Shown: positions 49,316 through 58,043 of the stretch, one piece after another
Numbering within the stretch: position 1 is the stretch's first letter
Layout of the letters: every line of letters starts with the position of its first letter
From: Lawsonibacter faecis
Lineage (GTDB): Bacteria > Bacillota > Clostridia > Oscillospirales > Oscillospiraceae
Length of the DNA stretch: 64,000 nucleotides
Assembly (NCBI RefSeq): GCF_014287675.1
Contig: NZ_JACOPQ010000007.1
Location: 62,001-126,000 of the forward strand
Direction of reading: 5' to 3'
Program-made: the position numbers and the translations under genes
Notes under the pieces: generated by a model
Databases searched by the model: none
The model's input: the letters and a program-made list of their open reading frames with translations, nothing else
What the model was told of the DNA's origin: nothing

Positions 49316-50488
49316 ATGGATTATGCAGAGGAGTCCCTGCGGCTGCACTATGAGTGGCGGGGCAAGCTGGAGACTGTACCCAAGATGGAGGTCGGGAGCC
49401 GGGAGGCCCTCTCTCTGGCCTATACCCCCGGCGTGGCCCGGCCCTGTCTGGAGATTCAAAAGGACCCGGCCAAGAGCTACGAGCTCACGGGCCGCTGGAA
49501 CACGGTGGCGGTGGTCACCGACGGGTCGGCGGTGCTGGGCCTGGGTGATATCGGGCCCGAGGCGGGTATGCCCGTCATGGAGGGGAAATGCGTTCTCTTC
49601 AAGGCTTTCGGCGGCGTGGACGCGGTACCCCTCTGCATCCGCTCTCAACAGGTGGACGATATCGTCAACACGGTGGCGTTGCTGGCGGGTTCCTTCGGCG
49701 GCGTGAATCTGGAGGATATCTCCGCCCCCCGCTGCTTCGAGGTGGAGCGGCGGCTCAAGGAGCGCTGCGGCATCCCGGTATTCCACGACGACCAGCACGG
49801 CACCGCCATCGTGGTGGCCGCAGCCCTGATAAACGCGCTGAAGCTGACGGGAAAAAGGATTGAGGAAATTTCCGCCGTCTTTTCCGGCGCTGGCGCGGCG
49901 GGCACGGCCATTTTCAAGCTCCTGTGGAGCATGGGCCTGCGCAGAGCCGTCCTCTGCGATATCGCTGGAGTGGTGTATCCGGGCCGAAGCGATCTGGCGG
50001 AGAACCGGGCCCTGGCGGAGCTGGCGGAACGCACCCGGCCCACAGTCCGGGGCGGGCTGAAAGAGGCGCTCGTGGGCGCCGACCTCTTCGTGGGGGTCTC
50101 CGCACCGGGACTGCTGACGGCGGAGATGGTCCGTTCAATGGCCGGGGACCCCATTCTTTTCCCCATGGCCAACCCCGTGCCCGAGATGATGCCCGACGAG
50201 GCGAGGGCGGCGGGAGCCGCGGTGGTGGGTACCGGCCGGAGCGATTTTCCCAACCAGATTAACAACGTCCTGGCCTTCCCCGGCGTGTTCCGGGGCGCGC
50301 TGGACGTGCGCGCGGGCGATATCAACGACGCCATGAAGCTGGCCGCCGCCCATGCCCTGGCCTATTTGGTGGGGGACGAGCTGTCGGCGGACTACATCCT
50401 GCCCACGGCCTTCGACGAGCGGGTCTGCCCAGCGGTTGCGGCGGCAGTGGCGCAGGCAGCCCGTGAGAGCGGCGTGGCGAGGATTTAG
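49316..50488 (+). CDS. Malic enzyme (oxaloacetate-decarboxylating malate dehydrogenase)
   Basis: A 390-residue enzyme converting malate to pyruvate and CO2. Landmarks: YTPGVARPCLEI, VAVVTDGSAVLGLGDIGPEAGMPVMEGK in parts, catalytic PVFHDDQHGTAIV, and the dinucleotide fold FSGAGAAGTAIFKLL. GGGGG precedes the ATG. The last 22 codons and the stop lie in a segment repeated in tandem downstream (50423-50911), so the present C-terminus may be secondary. Confidence 0.96.
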   Translation: MDYAEESLRLHYEWRGKLETVPKMEVGSREALSLAYTPGVARPCLEIQKDPAKSYELTGRWNTVAVVTDGSAVLGLGDIGPEAGMPVMEGKCVLFKAFGGVDAVPLCIRSQQVDDIVNTVALLAGSFGGVNLEDISAPRCFEVERRLKERCGIPVFHDDQHGTAIVVAAALINALKLTGKRIEEISAVFSGAGAAGTAIFKLLWSMGLRRAVLCDIAGVVYPGRSDLAENRALAELAERTRPTVRGGLKEALVGADLFVGVSAPGLLTAEMVRSMAGDPILFPMANPVPEMMPDEARAAGAAVVGTGRSDFPNQINNVLAFPGVFRGALDVRAGDINDAMKLAAAHALAYLVGDELSADYILPTAFDERVCPAVAAAVAQAARESGVARI

Positions 50489-50911
50489 AAGATTTTCCCG
50501 GGCAGACCCGCTGCCGCCGCTTATGCGGCGTCCAAGCATTTTGGTCCTGGGGGAGACCAAAATCTTGCCGCAGGGCGGATTAATTCGCCCGAGGATGTAA
50601 AAAAAGGGGTCCCCATGCGGCCTGGCGTATGGGGCGTCTGCCCGGCGGCTGCGGCGGCAGTGGCGCAGGCAGCCCGTGAGAGCGGCGTGGCGAGGATTTA
50701 GAAGATTTTCCCGGGCAGACCCGCTGCCGCCGCTTATGCGGCGTCCAAGCATTTTGGTCCTGGGGGAGACCAAAATCTTGCCGCAGGGCGGATTAATTCG
50801 CCCGAGGATGTAAAAAAGGGGTCCCCATGCGGCCTGGCGTATGGGGCGTCTGCCCAGCGGTTGCGGCGGCAGTGGCGCAGGCAGCCCGTGAGAGCGGCGT
50901 GGCGAGGATTT
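50423..50911 (+). repeat. 212-bp tandem duplication of the malic enzyme 3' end
   Basis: Unit 1 is 50423-50635, unit 2 is 50636-50847, and unit 3 is a partial copy 50848-50911. Each begins with codons for CPAVAAAVAQAARESGVARI (or CPAAAAA in unit 2). Units 1 and 2 continue with TAG and about 140 nt of spacer containing hairpins such as ATTTTGGTC/GACCAAAAT. The break between unit 3 and unique sequence is exactly after GAGGATTT. Confidence 0.9.
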
Positions 50912-51045
50912 CATATGCGCCGTGCGCACTGCCTCCCGCAAATGGTGGGAGACCTGATGCGTTCAACCTACCTTTTAATGCAATTTTAAAAAACCCTAAA
51001 TTCCATTTTGAGCCCCCCGGGGTTATACTGACCACAGTAAAATGA
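50848..51045 (+). pseudogene. Third copy of the malic enzyme C-terminus with read-through frame
   Basis: In the third repeat unit the frame does not stop after ESGVARI but continues SYAPCALPPANGG and on to VILTTVK, ending at 51045. This could be the older 3' end of the gene, displaced by the tandem insertion, or a chance extension. There is no clear ribosome site of its own. Confidence 0.4.
51024..51029 (+). promoter_or_regulatory. -10 box ahead of the DUF4342 gene
   Basis: TATACT, 42 nt before the ATG at 51072; no good -35. Confidence 0.4.
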
Positions 51046-51071
51046 CGATTCCGGCGAAGGGGGAACGATTC

Positions 51072-52019
51072 ATGGCGGTCACATTGGAACAGGTAGAGAA
51101 GCTGCGGGAGAAGTCCGGCGCTTCTTACGAGGCGTGTAAGGACGCCCTGGACCGCACGGGCGGAGATCTGTTGGAGGCTCTGATTTTTCTGGAGAGGACG
51201 GGCCGGAGCAGGACCGCGCCCCGGGGCGGGACCTTCACCACCGAGCGGGGCGGCGGCGTGGACGAGGCCGCCAAGCTGGTGCTGGAGACCCAGTCAAAAG
51301 CGGGAAAGAAGGGGAAAAAGAGCAGCGGGGTCCACGACGGAGACTGGCGGGAATGGCTGCGCGAGCTCTGGGCGGCGGGATTAAATCTGCTGCGCCACTC
51401 CACGGTGAACCAGTTTGAGGTATGGCGGCATGATCGGCTCATGACCTCAATCCCCATTCTGATTCTGATTTTACTGGTGGTCGTGGCCTTCTGGATTTCT
51501 GTGCCCCTGCTGATTATCGGCCTGTTCGCCGGCTGCCGCTACCGCTTTGTGGGACCCGATTTGGGCAAGGAGTCCATCAACGACGTGATGGATAACGTTT
51601 CCGCCACTGTGGACGACATGGTGGGCCAGGTGAAGAAGGAGTTCCACGAGAGCAAGAGCGCTCAGGAACAGAAGGCCGACCGCGCGGAGGAGAGCGCCCG
51701 CAGGGCGCGCGAGAGCGTCGAGAAGGCCCAGAGGAGCGCTGAAAAGGCCGCCCGTAAGGCTCAGGAGGCCGCTGAGAGGGCGACATGGAAAGCGCAGGAG
51801 GCCGCCGAGAAGGCGGCCCGCAAGGCGCAGGAGGTGGGCCGCAAGGCGCGGGAGACCGCCGGACAGGCCACTCAGAAGGCCCAGGACACCGCCGGGAAGG
51901 CGGCCCGGAAGGCGGAGGATTTCTCCAAGAAGATGGACGGTATGGTGGATTCCATCTGCGGCCATGTGGACAATCTGGTCAGCAAAATTGACGATGCCTT
52001 TTCCGACAAGGATAAATAA
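51072..52019 (+). CDS. DUF4342 protein with UBA-like domain and long C-terminal coiled coil
   Basis: A 315-residue protein. Residues 1-45 form a UBA/EF-Ts-like helix bundle (LEQVEKLREKSGASYEACKDALDRTGGDLL in parts). A membrane helix lies near residues 130-155 (IPILILILLVVVAFWISVPLLIIGLF in parts). The last 120 residues are a highly charged helix built from Ala/Lys/Glu repeats such as EKAARKAQEAA, like LEA or apolipoprotein helices. DUF4342 proteins are of unknown role. AAGGGGG lies 8 nt before the ATG. Confidence 0.85.
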   Translation: MAVTLEQVEKLREKSGASYEACKDALDRTGGDLLEALIFLERTGRSRTAPRGGTFTTERGGGVDEAAKLVLETQSKAGKKGKKSSGVHDGDWREWLRELWAAGLNLLRHSTVNQFEVWRHDRLMTSIPILILILLVVVAFWISVPLLIIGLFAGCRYRFVGPDLGKESINDVMDNVSATVDDMVGQVKKEFHESKSAQEQKADRAEESARRARESVEKAQRSAEKAARKAQEAAERATWKAQEAAEKAARKAQEVGRKARETAGQATQKAQDTAGKAARKAEDFSKKMDGMVDSICGHVDNLVSKIDDAFSDKDK

Positions 52020-52105
52020 TTCACGCATTTCTGCGCGGGAACCACCGCCGCACGGCGGTGGTTCCCATTACAAATGAAGCGTCTTACGGGCGCATGGAGG
52101 TTTCA

Positions 52106-52783
52106 ATGAGCGAAAAGATTTTGCTCGTGGAAGACGAGGAAAAGCTGGCCCGGGTGGTGGAGCTGGAGCTGCGCTATGAGGGCTACGAGGTGGAGAAGGC
52201 CTTCGACGGTCGCGCCGGTCTTGATAAGGCCCTCTCGGGCGAGTTTGATCTGGTCCTGCTGGATATCATGCTGCCCGCCCTCTCGGGCATGGAGGTCCTT
52301 CGGCGGCTGCGAAAGGAGAGCCAGCTCCCCGTGATTATGCTCACTGCCCGGGACACTGTGGTGGACAAGGTGGCCGGACTGGACTCGGGAGCCGACGACT
52401 ATATCACCAAGCCCTTTGAGATCGAGGAGCTGCTGGCCCGTATCCGGGCCGCTCTGCGCAAGCGCCCGGCCCGGCCTGAGGGGGAGACCCTCACGGCGGG
52501 GCCCCTCGTCATGGACGCCGACCGCCACGAGGTGACGGTGAACGGCACTGCCGTGGAGCTGACCCGGAGGGAGTTTGACCTGCTGAAATATCTGCTGGAG
52601 AACAAGGAACGGGTCATCAGCCGGGAGTCTCTGCTGGACAATGTATGGGGCTTCGACTTCGTGGGCGAGACCAATGCGGTGGACGTCTATATCCGCTTCC
52701 TCCGCTCGAAGATCGACGAGGCGTTCGACATTAAGCTCATTCACACCGTGAGAGGTGTGGGGTACGTTATCAGAGAAGAATGA
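52106..52783 (+). CDS. OmpR-family response regulator
   Basis: A 225-residue regulator: receiver with ILLVEDEEKLARV and phospho-acceptor region LVLLDIMLPALSGMEVL, winged helix ending in FLRSKIDEAFDIKLIHTVRGVGYVIREE in parts. Start ATG 52106 with GGAGG 5 nt upstream. It is followed by its kinase 160 nt downstream. Confidence 0.95.
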   Translation: MSEKILLVEDEEKLARVVELELRYEGYEVEKAFDGRAGLDKALSGEFDLVLLDIMLPALSGMEVLRRLRKESQLPVIMLTARDTVVDKVAGLDSGADDYITKPFEIEELLARIRAALRKRPARPEGETLTAGPLVMDADRHEVTVNGTAVELTRREFDLLKYLLENKERVISRESLLDNVWGFDFVGETNAVDVYIRFLRSKIDEAFDIKLIHTVRGVGYVIREE

Positions 52784-52943
52784 AGAGAGATAAAGAGAGA
52801 CGGCGGACTGCGTTTATAGACGCTGTTCGGAGCCGAGTTATGACGAGGGCGGCGCGGTTCAGGTGCTTACCGCTCTCATAGGAAGCGGCCGGTCCAGCTT
52901 TGCCGATTCCTTTTTCACCTTTCATTTTACAGGGGGTGTCCGT

Positions 52944-54446
52944 TTGAACCAGAAAACCGATAAGCGTCCGCCGGGCAGGATCAAGTCGTCCATCGTCCTG
53001 CGGCTGAATACCCGGCTCTTTTTCCGACTGCTGGGGATTTACCTGGGGATGGACATCCTGCTTACCCTCCTCTTTACGGGGGGGATGTTCATCTGGTCGG
53101 AGCAGCGCTGCACGGAGATTGACCAGCTGGTGCAGGAGCGGGGCGTGCCCACCGCCGAGGCCACCCGCTGGATGGAGGCGGGGGACTATATCGTCTCCGC
53201 CGGAACGGGACCTCATGAGGGCTGGCAGCTCCCGGAGTGGATGCCCGCGCCCGATGAGACCGGGGACGGTACCCGGTACTTCAACCCCGGCGACACCAGC
53301 CTCTTCTTCGGCCTGCTCCGGTTCCGCCACGGGGGGACCACCAGCTACACCGTTGAGATGCCGAACGACGGCCAGCCCTACGCCATTACCCTGGACCTCT
53401 CCTCGCCTGTGACGTTCTTTGTCTTCGTCACCCGGATTTTGCTGGTGGTCCAGCTCATCAGTCTGGTCTCCAACCTCTTCAAGAACGCCGGGACCATCAA
53501 GAAGACCCTGCGGCCCATCCAGGAACTGGCCGCCGCCGCCGCCCGGCTCAACACGGTATCCGGCATGTCTCCCGAGGAGCTGCAGATGCTGGCGGGTAAG
53601 CTGAACGAGATCAACGCCACCCATCTGGATACCCGCATCTCGGTCCCGGGGACACAGCGGGAGCTGAAGACTCTGGCCACCGCCATCAACTCTATGCTGG
53701 ACCGGATCAACGAGGCCTACCGCTCCCAGATGCGCTTCGTGTCCGACGCGTCCCATGAGCTGCGCACCCCCATCGCCGTCATCCAGGGGTACGCCAATAT
53801 GCTCAACCGCTGGGGCAAGGACGACCCCGCGACCCGGCAGGAGGCCATCGACGCCATTACCGCCGAGGCAGCCTCCATGAAGGAGCTGGTGGAGCAGCTC
53901 CTCTTCCTGGCCAGGGGCGATAACGAGTCCATGCATGTGGAGTTTGAGGACCTGGACCTCACCGCCGTGGCTGCCGAGGTCCTGCGGGAGACCGAGATGA
54001 TCGACCAGACCCACCAGTTCTCCGCCCAGTGGGAGGACCATGTAATGATCCACGCCGATATGGGCCTGGTGAAGCAGGCCATGCGCATCCTGGTGGACAA
54101 CTCCATCAAGTACACGCCTGCCGGAGGGAACATCCGCCTGGCGGTCTCCAGCGAGGGCGGCAACGCCCGGCTCACCGTCCAGGACGAGGGCCAGGGCATC
54201 GACGCGGAATCCCTGCCCCATATCTTTGACCGCTTCTACCGCACCGACCAGTCCCGCGCCCGCCAGACCGGCGGCACCGGACTGGGGCTGGCCATCGCCA
54301 AGTGGATCGTCGACCGGCACGACGGCTGGTTCGAGGTGACGAGCCGCGAGGGCATCGGCACCCGCATAACGGTGGTCATTCCCCTGGCCGCCGTCAACCA
54401 GTCGGAGAAGCCCAAAGAGGCGGAAGAGGAAAAGAAACTGGCCTGA
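52944..54446 (+). CDS. Sensor histidine kinase with HAMP-type linker
   Basis: A 500-residue kinase: two membrane helices (about 30-55 and 155-180) around a 100-residue extracytoplasmic domain, then a HAMP-like linker (IQELAAAAARLNTVS), H-box FVSDASHELRTPIAVIQGYANML in parts, and ATPase boxes DNSIKYTPAGG, DEGQGID and GTGLGLAIAKWIVDRH. The TTG start at 52944 is chosen for the GGGGG 7 nt upstream; the earlier ATG has no ribosome site. The external cue is unknown. Confidence 0.93.
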   Translation: MNQKTDKRPPGRIKSSIVLRLNTRLFFRLLGIYLGMDILLTLLFTGGMFIWSEQRCTEIDQLVQERGVPTAEATRWMEAGDYIVSAGTGPHEGWQLPEWMPAPDETGDGTRYFNPGDTSLFFGLLRFRHGGTTSYTVEMPNDGQPYAITLDLSSPVTFFVFVTRILLVVQLISLVSNLFKNAGTIKKTLRPIQELAAAAARLNTVSGMSPEELQMLAGKLNEINATHLDTRISVPGTQRELKTLATAINSMLDRINEAYRSQMRFVSDASHELRTPIAVIQGYANMLNRWGKDDPATRQEAIDAITAEAASMKELVEQLLFLARGDNESMHVEFEDLDLTAVAAEVLRETEMIDQTHQFSAQWEDHVMIHADMGLVKQAMRILVDNSIKYTPAGGNIRLAVSSEGGNARLTVQDEGQGIDAESLPHIFDRFYRTDQSRARQTGGTGLGLAIAKWIVDRHDGWFEVTSREGIGTRITVVIPLAAVNQSEKPKEAEEEKKLA

Positions 54447-54450
54447 CAGC

Positions 54451-54496
54451 AAAAACCCCGTCCCGGCAGCTAAAAAGCTGCCGGGACGGGGTTTTT
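54451..54496. terminator. Convergent terminator
   Basis: Two exact 21-nt complementary arms with AAAAA on the left, TTTTT on the right and an AAAA loop. Serves both the kinase gene and sleB. Confidence 0.85.
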
Positions 54497-54500
54497 GCTG

Positions 54501-55175
54501 TTATGAGCAGAAGCGGTGCTTGCCGATGACCTTGATGAGGGGCCTGGACCAGATCCAGGCGCTGGTGGCTGTGTCGGGATTAAAATAGTAGATGGCCCCG
54601 CCGCTGGGGTCGGCGCCGTTGAGGGCGTCCCGGGCGGCGCGGTAGGAGGACTCGGCCACGGGCTGGTTGAACTGCCCGTCGTCCATACAGGTGAAGGCCC
54701 CCGGCTGATAGACCACCCCGGCGATGGTGCCCGGGAAGGAGGGGTGCTCCACCCGGTTGAGAATCACCGCGCCCACAGCCACTTGGCCGCTGTAGGGCTC
54801 GCCCCGGGCCTCCGCCGATATGACCCGGGCCAGCAGGTCGACGCTGTTCTGCTGGCTGGAGGCGGGGACGTCGGCCCCGGTGGTGGACATGCCCAGGGCC
54901 TTGAGCGTGGCCGGCCCCGCCACGCCGTCGGCGGTGAGGCCGTTTTTGCGCTGGAAGTACTTCACCGCCTCGGCGGTCTGAGGGCCGTAGACCCCGTCCA
55001 CCTTGCCGTTAAAGTAGCCCCAGTTGGTCAGCTTGGTCTGGATGGTGCGCACGGCGTCCCCGGAGGAGCCCTGCCGGTAGGCGGCGGCCTCAGCCGTCTG
55101 GAAAAAGGAAATGATGGCGATATTGACTGCGAAAAGGACGGCGATGGAAAGCGCCAGCCGTTTTTTGTTCTGCAT
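54501..55175 (-). CDS. sleB: Spore cortex-lytic enzyme SleB
   Basis: A 224-residue exported protein: signal anchor (1-31), peptidoglycan-binding repeat (YRQGSSGDAVRTIQTKLTNWGYF; YGPQTAEAVKYFQRKNGLTADG), and a hydrolase domain (LLARVISAEARGEPYSGQVAVGAVILNRV in parts; GAIYYFNPDTATSAWIWSRP). SleB is a lytic transglycosylase that breaks cortex peptidoglycan during germination. No ypeB-like partner is adjacent. Confidence 0.95.
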   Translation of the reverse strand: MQNKKRLALSIAVLFAVNIAIISFFQTAEAAAYRQGSSGDAVRTIQTKLTNWGYFNGKVDGVYGPQTAEAVKYFQRKNGLTADGVAGPATLKALGMSTTGADVPASSQQNSVDLLARVISAEARGEPYSGQVAVGAVILNRVEHPSFPGTIAGVVYQPGAFTCMDDGQFNQPVAESSYRAARDALNGADPSGGAIYYFNPDTATSAWIWSRPLIKVIGKHRFCS

Positions 55176-55334
55176 ACCGCGGCCTCCGTTCTGATGGTGT
55201 CAGGCTTAGTCTACGGTTTTGACCGGCGCGATATGCGAGGAAATGGGTACCAAAAAAGGGCGGCGGATTGGAATATCCCGGGGCGGATTGGGCCATACTG
55301 GAAACACAAACAACAAGTGCGGGAGGTATGCCCT

Positions 55335-55607
55335 ATGGTAAAGGGTGTGGCGCGGCGTGTCATCGTGGTAAAGTCCCCGGACCGCCGCCTGTTCGAGCAG
55401 GCGATTTTTATTGTAAAAGAGGACGCGTTCAACGCCGAGGGCGTGACCGCGGAGCAGGTCTTGGCGGAGGCCCAGCGGGTGGCCGACGGCTACGTAAAGC
55501 GCAATACCGGTCTGGGCCGGTGGCTGCGGCGGATTCCCGGTCCGGCCTACGCCGCAGCCGGGGCGGGGCTGGCGACACTGGTCTGGAGCCTTGCGATGTT
55601 TTTGTAG
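55335..55607 (+). CDS. Small conserved membrane protein, function unknown
   Basis: A 90-residue protein beginning MVKGVARRVIVVKSPDR; basic and charged for 65 residues, then one membrane helix (about 70-89, AYAAAGAGLATLVWSLAMFL). Similar short proteins occur in Oscillospiraceae, at times mislabelled as translation initiation factor; no such domain is visible. GGGAGG lies 8 nt before the ATG. A terminator-like hairpin follows at 55633-55667. Confidence 0.75.
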   Translation: MVKGVARRVIVVKSPDRRLFEQAIFIVKEDAFNAEGVTAEQVLAEAQRVADGYVKRNTGLGRWLRRIPGPAYAAAGAGLATLVWSLAMFL

Positions 55608-56001
55608 AGTACTGATGGAAGCTGCCTTTACTGCGCATACGCCGCCTCCGGCGGCGTGCGCTTTAATTTACAGGTCCGTGGCGTAGCGAAACGGCCCGGG
55701 CCGTCCCTCCAGTTTGCCCCAAACCGGACGAGTTATGGGCGGCGGTCCTGGGGGAGGGAACGGAAACTCCGCTGCCTGGTGAAGGGGAGAGCGCTCCAGA
55801 CCGCACCCTTTGCCGAGCCCCGGAACGACAGCCGCAGACTCCCTCTGATCCAGAGCGCCCCAACAGAATGAAGCCGCCGTGAAAGCGCAAAAAAGCGCCC
55901 TTCCGGCGGCTTTTTTTCGGTCCTTTTTTCTATAGGAATCCGGGCCGTTTTGGTGTATACTTTTGCCACCAAACAATTTGTACTTAAGGAGGCAACACAC
56001 C
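55608..56001. other. Intergenic region with hairpins, no recognised gene
   Basis: Contains a terminator-like stem ACGCCGCC/GGCGGCGT with TTTAATTT (55633-55667), a possible longer RNA fold in which GCGGTcCTGG near 55743 pairs with CCAGACCGC near 55796, and a second terminator-like stem GCCGCCG/CGGCGGC followed by seven T (55872-55917). A TATACT box lies near 55957, ahead of pgi. No protein frame is supported. Confidence 0.45.
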
Positions 56002-57330
56002 ATGCCGAAAGTAGACGTGTCCAACGCCCTGCCCTTCCTGCCCGCCAGCTGGCTGGCCAGCCGCGAGTCCGCCCTCAACGAGGCCCACGCCCGGCTCCAG
56101 GAGAACCGGGGCCCCGGCTCTGATTTTCACGGCTGGGTCCGCCTGCCCGAGAACTACGACCGGGAGGAGTACGCGCGCATCAAGACTGCCGCCAGGCGCA
56201 TTCAGAGCGACTCCGAGGCGCTGGTGGTCATCGGCATCGGCGGGTCCTATCTGGGCGCCCGGGCCGTCATCGAACTGCTCCAGTCTCCCAACTATAACCT
56301 GAAGAAAAAGGACACCCCCGACATCTTTTTCGCCGGCAACGGCCTCTCCACCGACGCGCTGCTGGAGACCATCGAGCTGGTGAAGGACCGCGATTTCTCC
56401 GTGAACGTCATCTCCAAGTCCGGCACCACCACCGAACCCGCCGTGGCGTTCCGTATTTTCAAGAATCTGCTGGAGGAGAAGTACGGCAAGGAGGGGGCCA
56501 AGAGCCGCATCTACGCCACCACCGATGCGCACAAGGGCGCGCTGAAGGGACTGGCGGACACGGAGGGATACGAGGAGTTCGTGGTGCCCGACAATGTGGG
56601 CGGACGGTACAGCGTCCTTACCGCCGTGGGCCTGCTGCCCATCGCCGTGGCCGGCGTGGACATCGACGCGCTGATGGCCGGCGCCCACGACGCCATGAGC
56701 GAGCTGGCTCAGCCCGGGGCGCAGAACGCCGCCTGGCAGTATGCCGCCGCCCGCAACGGACTCTATGAGGACGGTAAGAAAATCGAGCTGCTGGCCTGCT
56801 ATGAGCCCTCCTTCCGTTTCTTCGCCGAGTGGTGGAAGCAGCTCTACGGCGAGAGCGAGGGCAAGGAGAACCGAGGCATTTTCCCCGCCAGCGTGGAGTT
56901 CACCGCCGATCTGCACTCCATGGGCCAGTACATCCAGGAGGGCGAGCGCCACCTCTTCGAGACCGTGGTCCGTTTCGCGGCATGCGGCGGCGAGATTACC
57001 ATTCCCGACGATCCCCAGAATGTGGACGGGCTGAACTTCCTCACCGGCAAGCCCCTCTCCTTCGTGGCCGAGCAGGCTTTCCGGGGCGTCACCTTGGCCC
57101 ACATGGACGGCGGCGTGCCCAACCTGACCGTCACCGTGGACAGCCGGGACGCCAGGAGCGTGGGCGCCCTCATCTACTTCTTCGAGTACGCCTGCGGCGT
57201 ATCCGGCTATCTGCTGGAGGTCAACCCCTTCGACCAGCCCGGCGTGGAGGCCTATAAAAAGAATATGTTCGCCCTCCTGGGCAAGCCCGGTTTTGAGGAG
57301 CGCAAGGCCGAGCTGGAGAAGCGGCTGTAA
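56002..57330 (+). CDS. pgi: Glucose-6-phosphate isomerase
   Basis: A 442-residue glycolytic enzyme interconverting glucose-6-phosphate and fructose-6-phosphate. Landmarks: VVIGIGGSYLGARAVIELL, NVISKSGTTTEPAVAFRI, GGRYSVLTAVGLLP and the late NPFDQPGVEAYKKNMFALLGKPG in parts. Start ATG 56002 with AAGGAGG upstream. Length matches the Firmicute form. Confidence 0.98.
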   Translation: MPKVDVSNALPFLPASWLASRESALNEAHARLQENRGPGSDFHGWVRLPENYDREEYARIKTAARRIQSDSEALVVIGIGGSYLGARAVIELLQSPNYNLKKKDTPDIFFAGNGLSTDALLETIELVKDRDFSVNVISKSGTTTEPAVAFRIFKNLLEEKYGKEGAKSRIYATTDAHKGALKGLADTEGYEEFVVPDNVGGRYSVLTAVGLLPIAVAGVDIDALMAGAHDAMSELAQPGAQNAAWQYAAARNGLYEDGKKIELLACYEPSFRFFAEWWKQLYGESEGKENRGIFPASVEFTADLHSMGQYIQEGERHLFETVVRFAACGGEITIPDDPQNVDGLNFLTGKPLSFVAEQAFRGVTLAHMDGGVPNLTVTVDSRDARSVGALIYFFEYACGVSGYLLEVNPFDQPGVEAYKKNMFALLGKPGFEERKAELEKRL

Positions 57331-57465
57331 TTCCCAAGGCGCTCTGCAAGGCGCCATTGGGCGGTATGTGAGCGCAGGCGTGAGCCTGCCTCCCGCTTCG
57401 ACACAACCCAATCGAAAAACCGCCCGAACGAACGAAAATTTCCATATGAATTTTTAGTGAACTTG

Positions 57466-57480
57466 TGCAAACCGGTTGCA
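57466..57480. promoter_or_regulatory. LacI-family-like operator half-perfect palindrome
   Basis: TGCAAACCGGTTGCA resembles the TGCAAACCGGTTTGCA operators of LacI/GalR regulators with one base missing, and it overlaps the -35 box at 57476-57481. Confidence 0.4.
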
Positions 57481-57504
57481 ATCCGCCCGCGGAAATGGTA
57501 ACAT
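57476..57504 (+). promoter_or_regulatory. Promoter of the 57555 gene
   Basis: TTGCAA (57476-57481), 17 nt, TAACAT (57499-57504), 50 nt before the start codon. Confidence 0.6.
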
Positions 57505-57554
57505 AGAGGCACAAGCCGGAGGCGTTTCCGGCGGACAACGAAGGAGTGATAATT

Positions 57555-57968
57555 ATGGTGAGAGTGATCATGGGCGTCAAGGGCACCGGGAAGACCAAGC
57601 AGATGATCGAGCTCATTAATTCCGCTGTTCACAGCGAAAACGGCAACGTGGTCTGCATTGAAAAGGGCCCTAAGCTGACCTACGACATTCATTATAAAAT
57701 CCGGCTGGTCGAGTCCAGCCAGTATGATATGAGCACCTTCGATTTCATGCGCGGCTTCATCAGCGGCCTGTATGCGGGCAACTATGACATCACCCACATC
57801 TTTATCGACAGCCTGACGAAGATTGTCGGCGTGGAGCCCACCGACCCCTCTGTGGAGAACTTCCTGGACTGGCTGAACAGCTTTGCCGAGAAGAACAACC
57901 TGAAGTTCACCGTGACCATCAGCGGCGACGCCGACCTGGCCAGCGAGGGCGTCAAGAAGTACTTTTAA
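57555..57968 (+). CDS. Small P-loop protein, function unknown
   Basis: A 137-residue protein starting with a Walker A-like motif, MGVKGTGKTKQMIELIN (about residues 6-22), and an IFIDSLTKIVG segment that could be Walker B (hhhhD). The size is about one minimal P-loop domain. No further domain is seen. AAGGAG lies 8 nt before the ATG. It probably binds ATP or GTP; its partner is unknown. It stands alone between pgi and the MATE gene. Confidence 0.72.
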   Translation: MVRVIMGVKGTGKTKQMIELINSAVHSENGNVVCIEKGPKLTYDIHYKIRLVESSQYDMSTFDFMRGFISGLYAGNYDITHIFIDSLTKIVGVEPTDPSVENFLDWLNSFAEKNNLKFTVTISGDADLASEGVKKYF

Positions 57969-58043
57969 GCGTGTCTCCTTTGATTCCGGCCCTGCTTCGG
58001 CAGGGCCGGAATTTTGTGCGTTAATGAAAACGGAGGTGGAACC

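Noticed and set aside
50423..50911. Possible CRISPR or insertion sequence
   Set aside because: Only tandem copies of a gene end plus spacer; no transposase frame and no short regular repeats.
55668..56078. 136-codon minus-strand frame over the pgi upstream region
   Set aside because: It would overlap the pgi start and promoter and shows no domain; the region looks non-coding.
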